Of a DNA stretch of 64,000 nucleotides, positions 35,369 through 43,183 are shown one piece after another. Numbering within the stretch: the first letter of the stretch is position 1; each line of letters opens with the position of its first letter. This DNA is from an uncultured Desulfosarcina sp. (lineage in GTDB: Bacteria > Desulfobacterota > Desulfobacteria > Desulfobacterales > Desulfosarcinaceae): positions 4,030,001 to 4,094,000 of the forward strand of contig NZ_OY764190.1 of NCBI RefSeq assembly GCF_963668215.1, in the 5' to 3' direction. A program made the position numbers and the translations under genes. The notes under the pieces were generated by a model, which saw only the letters and a list, made by a program, of their open reading frames with translations, did not search any database and was not told where the DNA came from.

Positions 35369-36589
35369 TCACAGTCGGTGCAGGTGAATCAGATAGGGCG
35401 TCCATTCCCATAGTTTACGCATAACTAATGCCAAACCGCCGATGCCATAAAGGTAGCGGAATGCCAGCATGTCCTTGAGAAGACCTGCCGTGGCACCGGA
35501 TATCCGCTTTCCGTAAACGATGCCCAGCGCCTCGCGCCGGCCCATGGAAAGAATCACCGCCGGAGAGGTTGCGGAGCACGGCTGCATGTCCTTGCCGGCG
35601 AAGTGCCGGTGAATGTTTTCGGCGATGCTTTGCCCATGCTGAACGGCGATCCAGGCCGTGGGCGGCATGGGAACGCCCCGGGCATCGGTGACCATGGCGC
35701 AGTCTCCGGCCGCGAAGATTTCCGGATGCCCCCGGACCTGGAGGAATTGATCGACCACGACGCGGCCGGCTTTGCCCACGGGAAGGCCGGCCTTCTCCGG
35801 CACTTCGCTGGCGCGGACCCCGCCGGTCCAGAAGAGGGCGCCCGCCTGGATCGTGGTCCCGTCGGACAGGCTGATTTTCTCGCCCGCGACCCCGGTGATG
35901 CGCACGCCGGTGAGAACGCGAACGCCCCGCCGCTTCAGGTAGGCCGTGGCGCGTTGCGCCAGCCAGGGGTCCATCCCCGGCAGCAGGTTCGGTGCCCCTT
36001 CGACGAGAAAAATCGTGAAATCCCGGAAGGTCAGATCGAAAGCCCTGCCCAGGGCCGGCAGGCTGTCGACCAGCTCGCCGGTCAATTCGATGCCGGTGAG
36101 CCCTCCGCCGCCCACAACGAAACAGGTTCGCCAGCGCTGGCTGTCATCCTCGTCGAAGGCGATCAGGGATTCTTCGATGCGATCCTTGGCGGTTCTCGAT
36201 TTGTTAAGGTCCTCCAGGGTGAGGGAGGCTTCCTGCAGTCCCGGAATATCGAAATACTGGGGCCGCCAACCCAGGGCGAGGACCAGAATATCGTAATCCA
36301 GCGTTTTGACCCCTCCGCGTGCCTTGACCAACGCTGTCCGTTTCGTCGGGTCCAGGGCTTGAACCCTTCCCCGCAGGAACCGGACCGGCCGGGGAAGAAC
36401 CTGTTGAAGCGTGACCGACAGATCCTCGTAATGGCGGCGTCCCACCGCCGGCTGATGGAGCAGGGTGGTCAGGTGATGGTAGCCATGGGTGTTGACCAGG
36501 GTGATGTCGGCCGCCACCCCGTGCAGGTGGACGGCTGCCGTCACGCCGGCGTAACCGCCTCCAAGGATCAGGATCTTTTTCATCGTCAT
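35369..36589 (-). CDS. NDH-2-type NAD(P)/FAD-dependent dehydrogenase
   Basis: A 406-residue flavoprotein of the type II NADH dehydrogenase group, which passes electrons from NADH to quinone without pumping. The FAD-binding Rossmann motif is LILGGGYAGVTAA at the N-terminus; the NADH-binding one is VVGGGLTGIELTGEL. A second FAD motif is IFAAGDCAMV, followed by PPTAWIAVQHG. The C-terminal helix (YLYGIGGLALVMRKLW) probably sits on the membrane. In anaerobes such proteins may serve other acceptors. Start at 36589, with an ATG two codons later also possible. mprF follows about 50 bases downstream. Confidence 0.88.
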   Translation of the reverse strand: MTMKKILILGGGYAGVTAAVHLHGVAADITLVNTHGYHHLTTLLHQPAVGRRHYEDLSVTLQQVLPRPVRFLRGRVQALDPTKRTALVKARGGVKTLDYDILVLALGWRPQYFDIPGLQEASLTLEDLNKSRTAKDRIEESLIAFDEDDSQRWRTCFVVGGGGLTGIELTGELVDSLPALGRAFDLTFRDFTIFLVEGAPNLLPGMDPWLAQRATAYLKRRGVRVLTGVRITGVAGEKISLSDGTTIQAGALFWTGGVRASEVPEKAGLPVGKAGRVVVDQFLQVRGHPEIFAAGDCAMVTDARGVPMPPTAWIAVQHGQSIAENIHRHFAGKDMQPCSATSPAVILSMGRREALGIVYGKRISGATAGLLKDMLAFRYLYGIGGLALVMRKLWEWTPYLIHLHRL

Positions 36590-36700
36590 CCGATTTTTTC
36601 CTAACCGCTAAACGTTCTCTTAACACATTAATAATATTGACAGTCTCGCAAAAAACCACCGGGCATGTCATCCCCCCGCAATGGCAGGACGGTTTGAAAT

Positions 36701-37294
36701 TTAAGTTTTTTCCTTTACGTCGAAGCGGGTATCTCCCGACTTCCGCCGACGGTTGCGACGGTAAAGATAGATGATCCACACCGTGGCGCCGACGGCGGCC
36801 ACCAGGATAAACAGCATCCTTTCGTAATGACGCAGGTCGCCCAGCACCTGTTCCAGGGCACTGCCGAAAAGATATGCGGCCACGCCGACCACCACCGCCC
36901 AGATACCGGCACCGATGGCGTTGAGCCAGACAAAGCGTAGCACCGGCACCCCGCTGATGCCGAAAGCGAAGGGCATCACCGCCCGCAGGCCATACAGGAA
37001 CCGGAATCCCAGAATCAACGGGGTCTGAAAGCGGTCCGCCAGACGTTTGGCCCGCTCCAGTTTTCCTCGCCAGGCCGGTCGCCGGCGCAACAGGAAATCG
37101 CTGTGCCGGCGTCCCAGAAAAAAGAACATCTGGTCCCCGCACAGGCTGCCGGCAAAGGCGCACAGGATAACGCCCTCCAGGGTCATGTATCCCTGATGGG
37201 CGGCCAGGCCCGCCAGCACCAGAATGGTTTCCCCCTCCAGGAAAGTGCCGATCAGGATCGCCCAATATCCATAGGTTTGCAGGAATGCTTCCAT
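36701..37294 (-). CDS. DedA/SNARE-associated family membrane protein
   Basis: A 197-residue inner-membrane protein with about five hydrophobic segments. DedA marks: LEGETILVLAGLAAHQG near the start, FAGSLCGDQMFFFLGRR, and FRFLYGLRAVMPFAFGISG with the F/G-R-x4-R block. DedA proteins are linked to undecaprenyl phosphate recycling and membrane potential. The ATG at 37294 is used; upstream it could only be extended by a TTG. The C-terminus is very basic (YRRNRRRKSGD). Confidence 0.9.
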   Translation of the reverse strand: MEAFLQTYGYWAILIGTFLEGETILVLAGLAAHQGYMTLEGVILCAFAGSLCGDQMFFFLGRRHSDFLLRRRPAWRGKLERAKRLADRFQTPLILGFRFLYGLRAVMPFAFGISGVPVLRFVWLNAIGAGIWAVVVGVAAYLFGSALEQVLGDLRHYERMLFILVAAVGATVWIIYLYRRNRRRKSGDTRFDVKEKT

Positions 37295-37342
37295 TTTCAA
37301 TTCATGTAGGTCGTCGGCCGGAATGTAGTCGAAGAAACCGGA

Positions 37343-37978
37343 TCAGACGGTTCGATCCAGACGATTGAGAACCATGACGAGAATGAACGATCCAGCGAGC
37401 ATCCAGGTGGGACCGAAAATCCATAGCCCCAGGGGGATGGCCAGATAATAGCAGCGCATGCCGATGGGATAATGCAAACTGGCGTGGTTGACCACCTCGG
37501 TCACAAATTCGTGGCTGGCCACACCGGAATGGGTATCGGGCAGGCCCAATCCGTAGCCGGCATGGTTGAAATAGCGGATGGCCAGAGTGAAATTGAAAAA
37601 TCCCAGAAAGAAATCCACGGCCAGGAGCATGAGTTTGACGACCCACAGGGTTTCGCTGTGGGTGCCGACGATGTTCAGGGCGTTGGACATCTCCTGAAAA
37701 CCGGCCGGACGCATCACGGTGTTGAGAATTCCCAGGGCGATGAGAATGGCCGTGGAGGCCAGCAGGCTGGAGGCCATCACCCAGTTGCGCAGCGTCTGAA
37801 CCGCCAGAATATCCCTTCGTTCCGACATAATGGTCTCCACCCATTGCTGCCTCATCACATTGGTCATGCCTACCGCTGTTTTTTCGGGCCTACGCTTGAT
37901 CGTAAGGTACAGATGCAAATGGTAGATGCCCAGCAACAGCGCGGACACACAGGTAATGATGGTCTCTGAACGATTCAT
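37343..37978 (-). CDS. DUF599 membrane protein
   Basis: A 211-residue integral membrane protein with four or five segments. DUF599 features are WVETIMSERRDILAVQTLRN after TM1, followed by SLLASTAILIALG, and AIRYFNHAGYGLGLPD near the middle. It also has HYPIGMRCYYLAIPLGLWIFGP. No biochemical role is known for the family. It is 48 bases upstream of the DedA gene on the same strand. The ATG at 37978 lies next to the intergenic palindrome region. Confidence 0.85.
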   Translation of the reverse strand: MNRSETIITCVSALLLGIYHLHLYLTIKRRPEKTAVGMTNVMRQQWVETIMSERRDILAVQTLRNWVMASSLLASTAILIALGILNTVMRPAGFQEMSNALNIVGTHSETLWVVKLMLLAVDFFLGFFNFTLAIRYFNHAGYGLGLPDTHSGVASHEFVTEVVNHASLHYPIGMRCYYLAIPLGLWIFGPTWMLAGSFILVMVLNRLDRTV

Positions 37979-38310
37979 TGGTGGCTCGAATCCGGCTATA
38001 TCTTGAAACTGTCGGGAGAAGTCTCGGCTTTTTTAACACAGTGGAATGCTTTTTTAGGACGCTATCATATTGTTATTGGCTGATCAATTGTGATAAATTT
38101 TAAAATTGATTGTTTCGCAAAAAGTCGATATTGGCCCATTGATGTCATTCCCGCGGAGGCGGGAATCCAGTATTTTCTATTGGTTATAGATTCCCGCCTC
38201 CGCGGGAATGACATGTCTGGTGACTTTCTACGAGATTGTAAAAATTAAAACGGCTGATCCGTGGGAACGACGAGCGGAGCGCCAGACGATTTTTAACCGG
38301 AGTGTTTCCC
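37979..38310. other. divergent intergenic region with palindrome
   Basis: About 330 bases between the divergent DUF599 gene and the secreted-protein gene at 38311. It is AT-rich at 38030-38130 and carries the perfect inverted repeat listed separately. Promoters for both genes must lie here, but no clear -35/-10 pair stands out. Confidence 0.6.
38142..38214. repeat. 26-bp perfect inverted repeat, REP/MITE-like
   Basis: Arms at 38142-38167 and 38189-38214 are perfect inverted copies (left begins ATGTCATTCCCGCGGAGG) around a 21-base AT-rich loop. The motif CATTCCCGC..GCGGGAATG is a common dispersed palindrome in proteobacterial intergenic regions. Outside the arms a weaker mirror (CGCAAAAAGTC at the left, GACTTTCTACG at the right) hints that the full element is longer, about 38118-38235. 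Confidence 0.9.
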
Positions 38311-39027
38311 ATGAAAAAAATGAATCCATGTTTAGCCACTTTGCTGGCGGCAATAATCGCGTGCCTGCTGTTCCCCGGTAGAAGCCATGCGCAATCCGAA
38401 TCGGAGCAAATTGCCGCCGTCGATCTTACAAGCGCAAGGATTGCGCTGATGCCGTTTCTCCAAGGCCAGTTGGAGTCGGCCGATCAAACCATCGCCAAAC
38501 CGCTGAACAAACCTCTATCCGAACTTGAAGTGGATTACCGTGGCTTGCCCGAGGGATCGGACCGGATCATCTACAATGTTTCCGGCAAGGAATTGAAATT
38601 GCGGTTTCAGGACAACATGATCCCGGCAGACCGGGTGGCGGAGGCCTATGCGAAGATAGAAAAGGACCCGACCCTCGATACGCCCCGCAAGCGGGCTGTC
38701 GGATTGGGGGAAATGCTCGAAGCGAATATCGTCGTGGTCGGCACGGTATGGCGGTTTCGGGAGAAGGGCGCCCTCGAGGATGTGCCGGACAGTCCCGCAT
38801 CGGTGGGTTTCGCCCTGTACCTGGTCGATGTCGAAACGGGCCTGCGATTGTGGCGCGGCACCTTCAACGGCACCCAGAAAGCGTTGACCGAGGATGTCCT
38901 CGGCGGGATCAAGCAATGGGGAATGGGGCTGCATTGGCTCACCGCCGAAGAACTCGCCCGATACGGAGTCAAATCGTTGCTGCGCAAGCTGCCTTCGGAA
39001 CCAATTCGCAAGCCGTCGCCGGAATAA
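38311..39027 (+). CDS. secreted protein of unknown function
   Basis: A 238-residue exported protein. The signal peptide ends at SHA-Q (about residue 27). The mature chain has strands typical of periplasmic assembly proteins: TSARIALMPFL at the start, then ANIVVVGTVWRFREKG and FALYLVDVETGLRLWRGTF. That alternation resembles the CsgG/LpoB-like fold, where a stretch reporting metal or lipoprotein variants ends VDxxTGxxLW. This is a fold guess only. The ATG at 38311 has GGAG 8 bases upstream. It converges with the Na/Pi transporter. Confidence 0.75.
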   Translation: MKKMNPCLATLLAAIIACLLFPGRSHAQSESEQIAAVDLTSARIALMPFLQGQLESADQTIAKPLNKPLSELEVDYRGLPEGSDRIIYNVSGKELKLRFQDNMIPADRVAEAYAKIEKDPTLDTPRKRAVGLGEMLEANIVVVGTVWRFREKGALEDVPDSPASVGFALYLVDVETGLRLWRGTFNGTQKALTEDVLGGIKQWGMGLHWLTAEELARYGVKSLLRKLPSEPIRKPSPE

Positions 39028-39069
39028 AAGCCAATGACCTTCGGGCTGACGCTATATTCCGCCCGGGCT

Positions 39070-40797
39070 TCATTCGCCCGGATCGGCCGGAACCGGTTTG
39101 CCCTCCCGGGTGGATGCATCGGTTTTGTCCACGGCGCGGTCGAAATGGGCCACCTGTTCGTGGGTCAGCAGAAGGTCCTTCATGCCGTAGATCTGCATGC
39201 GGCACGACTGGGTGAACAGGCGGTTGACCAGTACCAGGGAGGCGATATCCATCTCCTGGATTTTCTTTTGGGCCACGGCGTCCATGGTGCTCCTGATGAA
39301 CCCGCTGTCGGCGGCTTCGATGTGGCCGAAGGCAGCCAGCAGGCCGCGGTACTGTTCCTCCTTGTCGTCCATCTGCAAGAGGCGGCCCATGGTCAGGTAA
39401 AGCTCGACGATGCGCTTGCGGAACAGCTTGTACTGGGTGTTGAGATAGGGGTTGTCCGACCCGTCGAACTCGTCCATGTTGTGGCGGACCCCCTTGAAAT
39501 TTTTGATGGCGTTCATCATGTTGCGGGAGGCGTACATCAGGCGTTCGAGTTCCTTGGCTTCGGTGCTGTTGAGCTTCTGGCTCTGAATGTTCGAATAAAA
39601 GGTGAATATGTCGGCGTGCAGCAGCTTGATGTTCTCGTAGAGTTCCTCGAGTGTGTATTTTCGTCGGCGGCTGGCCTCGAAGGGCAGGTCTGTGTCGAAG
39701 ACCAGTTTTTCATCGATATGCAGCAGGCGAAGGTTGTAGAGCTGGCACTCCTGCAACAGGTGGCCGATCTCTTTTCTCAGGGCGGCGATGGCCGCGTCGG
39801 TGACCTCGGTCGGCGTCTGGTTCAGATAGACGGTCAGGATGGTCTTGTGGTCCGGAAATACCCGGGTGAGGCCCGTGGCAAAGGCCCCCAGGAACGGGAA
39901 AAAAAGTACCACGCCGGCCAGATTGAAAAGCGAGTGGAACAGCGCCAGCCCCGTCAGGCTGCTGGTGCCGATGTCCACGAAAAATTCGATGACGCTGATC
40001 ATGAAGGGCAGGCCGGCAAAGGCGACAGCACCTGTCACCAGATTAAAGACCAGGTGGCTCAGGCTGACCCGCTTCTTGGCCGGGGTGCCGCCGATGGCAC
40101 CCAGCAGGACCGTGATGGTCGTTCCGATATTGGCGCCGATCACGATTACGGCGCCGATCTCGAAGGTGATCAGGCCACTGTTGAGGGCGGTGAGCACGAT
40201 AGCGATGGTGGCCGCGCTGGCCTGCATCAGGGCCGTGAAAAAGGTGCCCACCAGCAGGTAGACCCACAGGCCGTAGTGCTGGAATCCGGCCAGGCTGAAG
40301 GTCTGGGCGAAACTCTCCACGCTGACTTTCATGAAATCGAGCCCTAAAAACAGAAAACCGAACCCGATGGACAGCCGGGTCACCAGGGCGGGCTTCATGC
40401 CCGGCTTGAACAAGATCAACCCGGCGGCACCGATGCCGATAAAGGGCAGGGCCAGGCTCTCGATCTTGATTTTGAACCCGATGGTGGCAATGATCCACGC
40501 CGTCAGGGTCGTGCCGATATTCGAGCCCATGATGACCCCGATGGCGTTTGGCATGTTCATCACGCCGGCGCCCACGAACGCCAGCACCATCAGGGAGACT
40601 GCCGAACTGCTCTGGAGCAGGGCGGTGACCAGCGCGCCGCTGCCGATGGCGCGCAGCCTGCCGTTGGTGTAAGTGCGGATGATCCTCCGGAAAGTCCGCC
40701 CGGACAAAGCCTTGACCGACTCTTCGATGAGCAGCATGCCGAAGAGAAAAATGCCCAGCCCGGCGAGCAGCTTCCAGATATCCAGTGATGTTGCCAT
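39070..40797 (-). CDS. Na/Pi cotransporter (NptA/PhoU-domain type)
   Basis: A 575-residue transporter. Two inverted repeats carry the family QSSSAV (TALLQSSSAVSLMVLAF) and its counterpart LMQASAATIAIVL, each followed by GSNIGTT or GANIGTT. About eight membrane segments end near residue 310. The C-terminal 240 residues are a PhoU-like helical domain (residues about 340-560), as in the bacterial Na/Pi family. It takes up phosphate with sodium or controls its export. Upstream by 24 bases is a PII-like protein, which could regulate it (inference). Confidence 0.92.
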   Translation of the reverse strand: MATSLDIWKLLAGLGIFLFGMLLIEESVKALSGRTFRRIIRTYTNGRLRAIGSGALVTALLQSSSAVSLMVLAFVGAGVMNMPNAIGVIMGSNIGTTLTAWIIATIGFKIKIESLALPFIGIGAAGLILFKPGMKPALVTRLSIGFGFLFLGLDFMKVSVESFAQTFSLAGFQHYGLWVYLLVGTFFTALMQASAATIAIVLTALNSGLITFEIGAVIVIGANIGTTITVLLGAIGGTPAKKRVSLSHLVFNLVTGAVAFAGLPFMISVIEFFVDIGTSSLTGLALFHSLFNLAGVVLFFPFLGAFATGLTRVFPDHKTILTVYLNQTPTEVTDAAIAALRKEIGHLLQECQLYNLRLLHIDEKLVFDTDLPFEASRRRKYTLEELYENIKLLHADIFTFYSNIQSQKLNSTEAKELERLMYASRNMMNAIKNFKGVRHNMDEFDGSDNPYLNTQYKLFRKRIVELYLTMGRLLQMDDKEEQYRGLLAAFGHIEAADSGFIRSTMDAVAQKKIQEMDIASLVLVNRLFTQSCRMQIYGMKDLLLTHEQVAHFDRAVDKTDASTREGKPVPADPGE

Positions 40798-40821
40798 ATG
40801 GTTTTACCCGGTCCGGTCCCG

Positions 40822-41148
40822 TCAGGGTTGCCGGCGCGATTCCTGGCTTTCCATGCCCGCGGTCTGCTCCACCGGCAGGACCATGGCGATGCCGGTTCCC
40901 GGCCGGTGGAACTGTCCAGCCTCCTTGATGGCGTCGAGAATCGTCCCGACGATGTTTTCGTGGACGACAAAGATGACCAATTCCGTGCGAATGTCCATGC
41001 TGAGCCCGAAAAACGTCTTTGCTTCGCCGGCTCCGGTGCCCGATGCCGGCACGATCGTCGCGCCGGTGGCGCCGGCTCGCTTGGCCGATTTGACCACCTC
41101 GTCCGTCAGGTTCGGTTTTACCATTGCGATGATGCATTTGTGAGGCAT
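40822..41148 (-). CDS. PII-like signalling protein
   Basis: A 108-residue member of the PII superfamily. It shows the ferredoxin-like halves KCIIAMVKPNLTDEVVKSAK and ELVIFVVHENIVGTILDAIK. The loop between strands 2 and 3 is short (GTGAGEAKTFFGL) and lacks the uridylylated Tyr and T-loop of GlnB/GlnK, so it belongs to the PII-like group often placed beside transporters. The ATG at 41148 is taken because the fold begins there. It sits between two DUF1538 genes (73 bases upstream) and the Na/Pi transporter (24 bases downstream). Confidence 0.85.
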   Translation of the reverse strand: MPHKCIIAMVKPNLTDEVVKSAKRAGATGATIVPASGTGAGEAKTFFGLSMDIRTELVIFVVHENIVGTILDAIKEAGQFHRPGTGIAMVLPVEQTAGMESQESRRQP

Positions 41149-41221
41149 GTCGATTGTCCTCCCGTTAATGATTCGCCGTCTCCCCGGCGCTCCATGCCAT
41201 TCTATTTCCGATGCACAGGCA

Positions 41222-42010
41222 TTACTCCATGAACCGGCAGACGGGATCCCGTCGATCGGTTGCGCAGCGATTGCGCCGCTTGACCACCCACTGGACGATC
41301 TGGGCGTAGCCCAAAACGCTGATGATCGGAAACAGGCTGGCAAAGGCGATCAGCCCGAAGCCGTCCAGCACCGGGCTGCGCCCGGGAACGGTGGACGCGA
41401 GGCCCAGGCCCAGGGCGGCCACCAGGGGCACCGTCACCGTGGAAGTGGTCACCCCGCCGGAGTCGTAGGCCAGGGGAATGATCATGCGCGGTGCGAACCA
41501 TGTTTGCAGGGCCACAACGACATAACCGCCCAGGATATACAGGTAGAGGGGCGTTCCGGTAACGATGCGAAATGTGCCCAGGGTGATGCCCACGGCCACG
41601 CCCAGGGCGACGGCAATGCGCAGTCCGGTGGCCGACACGGCCCGGTAGGAGGCCTCCTCGGCCTTGGTGGCCACGGCGATGAGGGACGGCTCGGCGATGG
41701 TCGTGGCAAATCCGATCAGAAAGGCGAACAGGTAGATCCAGCCGTAGGCGCTCCAGCCGCTGCCGGCCGGGATGCCGGCGGCCAGTTGCAGCGCCATGGC
41801 ACGGCCCACCGGAAAGAGCGCCAGATCCAGCCCACCCAGGAAACAGGCCATGCCCACGAGCACGAGGGCGAATCCGAAGACAATCCGGCCCGGCCGCGGC
41901 AGGGGCCGGCGCAGCACCCCCATCTGAAACAGAAGCAGCAGCCCCAATACCGGCAGCACGTCCTTGGCCGTGGCCACGAGCAGTTTGATGGGATTCAGAA
42001 ACAGCTCCAT
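41222..42010 (-). CDS. DUF1538 membrane protein, second copy
   Basis: A 262-residue protein with about seven membrane segments and the DUF1538 core YDSGGVTTSTVTVPLV. Other shared blocks are IGFATTIAEPSLIAVATKAEE and PVLDGFGLIAFASLFPIISV. The family has no assigned transport activity; many genomes carry a single protein with both halves fused. The ATG at 42010 follows GGAGG. It starts 7 bases after the stop of its sister gene, so the two are probably made in equal amounts as a heterodimer (inference). Confidence 0.9.
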   Translation of the reverse strand: MELFLNPIKLLVATAKDVLPVLGLLLLFQMGVLRRPLPRPGRIVFGFALVLVGMACFLGGLDLALFPVGRAMALQLAAGIPAGSGWSAYGWIYLFAFLIGFATTIAEPSLIAVATKAEEASYRAVSATGLRIAVALGVAVGITLGTFRIVTGTPLYLYILGGYVVVALQTWFAPRMIIPLAYDSGGVTTSTVTVPLVAALGLGLASTVPGRSPVLDGFGLIAFASLFPIISVLGYAQIVQWVVKRRNRCATDRRDPVCRFME

Positions 42011-42017
42011 ACGCCTC

Positions 42018-42755
42018 CTAACGGGCAACCAATCCGTATCCCATGACGAAAATCATGGGGGTCAGGGAAGCCAGGGCGATCAGCCCGAAGCCGTCCGTCA
42101 GCGGGTTTCTACCCCGGATGGTGCGGGCCAGCCCCACCCCCAGCGCCGTGACCAGCGGAACCGTGACCGTGGAGGTGGTCACCCCGCCCAGGTCGTAGGC
42201 CAGACCCACGATTTCCCGAGGGGCCGCCAGGGTCATCAACATCACCAGCACATAGCCCCCCACGATCAGGACCGGCAGCGACCAGCCCCTGAGTATCCGC
42301 AGCACGCCCACAACGATGGCGACGCCCACCGAAAACGCCACGGTCAGGCGCACGTGCAGGGCGTAGCGGCCGACGGCGTCGGCCGTCGGTGCGATCAGGC
42401 CGGCCTCGGCGGCGGCTCTGGCCCCTTCGCGGGTTACAGCGATGAGCGCCGGTTCGGCGACGGTAGTTCCAAACCCCAATGCAAAGGCAAAAAGGAGAAG
42501 CCAGAACAGACTGCCCTTGCGGGCAAACTCTTCGGCCAGCGCCTCGCCCAGGGGGAACAGGCCGATATCCAGGCCGAGAACGAAAAAGGCCAGGCCGACA
42601 ATGACCAGCGCCAACCCGGCCAGCACCGCAAGGAGGTCCGGGAAGGGCTGCCGGAGCACCAGGACCTGGAAAATGGCGATGACCGCGACGATCGGTGCCA
42701 GGTCGCGGCAGGCGCCGAGGAGGGCGATCCCCAATGGTTTGATCAGGTTGGCCAT
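42018..42755 (-). CDS. DUF1538 membrane protein, first copy
   Basis: A 245-residue multi-pass protein, paralogue of the gene just downstream. Conserved blocks: LGFGTTVAEPALIAVTREG, YDLGGVTTSTVTVPLV and NPLTDGFGLIALASLTPMI. The GGVTTSTVTVP core is rich in Thr and Gly, as in substrate-binding re-entrant loops of ion carriers (inference). The ATG at 42755 is chosen by the start of the hydrophobic region; the open frame extends upstream to 43004 without family-like sequence. It is the probable first gene of a DUF1538-DUF1538-PII-like-Na/Pi operon. Confidence 0.88.
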   Translation of the reverse strand: MANLIKPLGIALLGACRDLAPIVAVIAIFQVLVLRQPFPDLLAVLAGLALVIVGLAFFVLGLDIGLFPLGEALAEEFARKGSLFWLLLFAFALGFGTTVAEPALIAVTREGARAAAEAGLIAPTADAVGRYALHVRLTVAFSVGVAIVVGVLRILRGWSLPVLIVGGYVLVMLMTLAAPREIVGLAYDLGGVTTSTVTVPLVTALGVGLARTIRGRNPLTDGFGLIALASLTPMIFVMGYGLVAR

Positions 42756-43183
42756 AAATTGTCCGGCCTCTATGGTTGTCGTTTGGAGGTCAGGCAGTTT
42801 GCGTTGCTCGATTGCATTTTTCCGCCAGGCAAGGCAGCGGCCGACAAGGACCCGCGCAACGCAAGAGTCGCCCATAATCGAATGGCTGCCAAATTGCAAT
42901 GTAAAAGAGGATTGATCGAAGTTGGCGGGTGCCGGCGGGCTCTTCGGTCCCTGAATAGGACCCCTTTTCATTCGCAGGCTTTCATCCGGTTGAAAAATCG
43001 TCACCTTTCGGTGGACGGCCTGTTTTTCCGTGCAACTTTGCGAAGCGTTATATTCCGCCTAAAGGACCCAAAGCAAAGCCCAAGGCAATTTCGCGAGGAT
43101 TTCCCCGGATGCGGATGAACCGGTGGTAAATTGTCTTTAAGAATCAGCCCATACCCGAGTTGCCGACCGGAGAACAGTTCCAT
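42756..43183. other. leader region of the DUF1538 operon
   Basis: About 430 bases between the sigma-54 regulator's stop and the first DUF1538 ATG. The operon promoter should be here. No hairpin terminator or gene was recognised. A possible sigma-54 site was inspected and not accepted. Confidence 0.4.

Noticed and set aside
42965..42985. Possible minus-strand sigma-54 site upstream of the DUF1538 operon
   Set aside because: Only the GG and GC dinucleotides fit; the flanking consensus bases do not.
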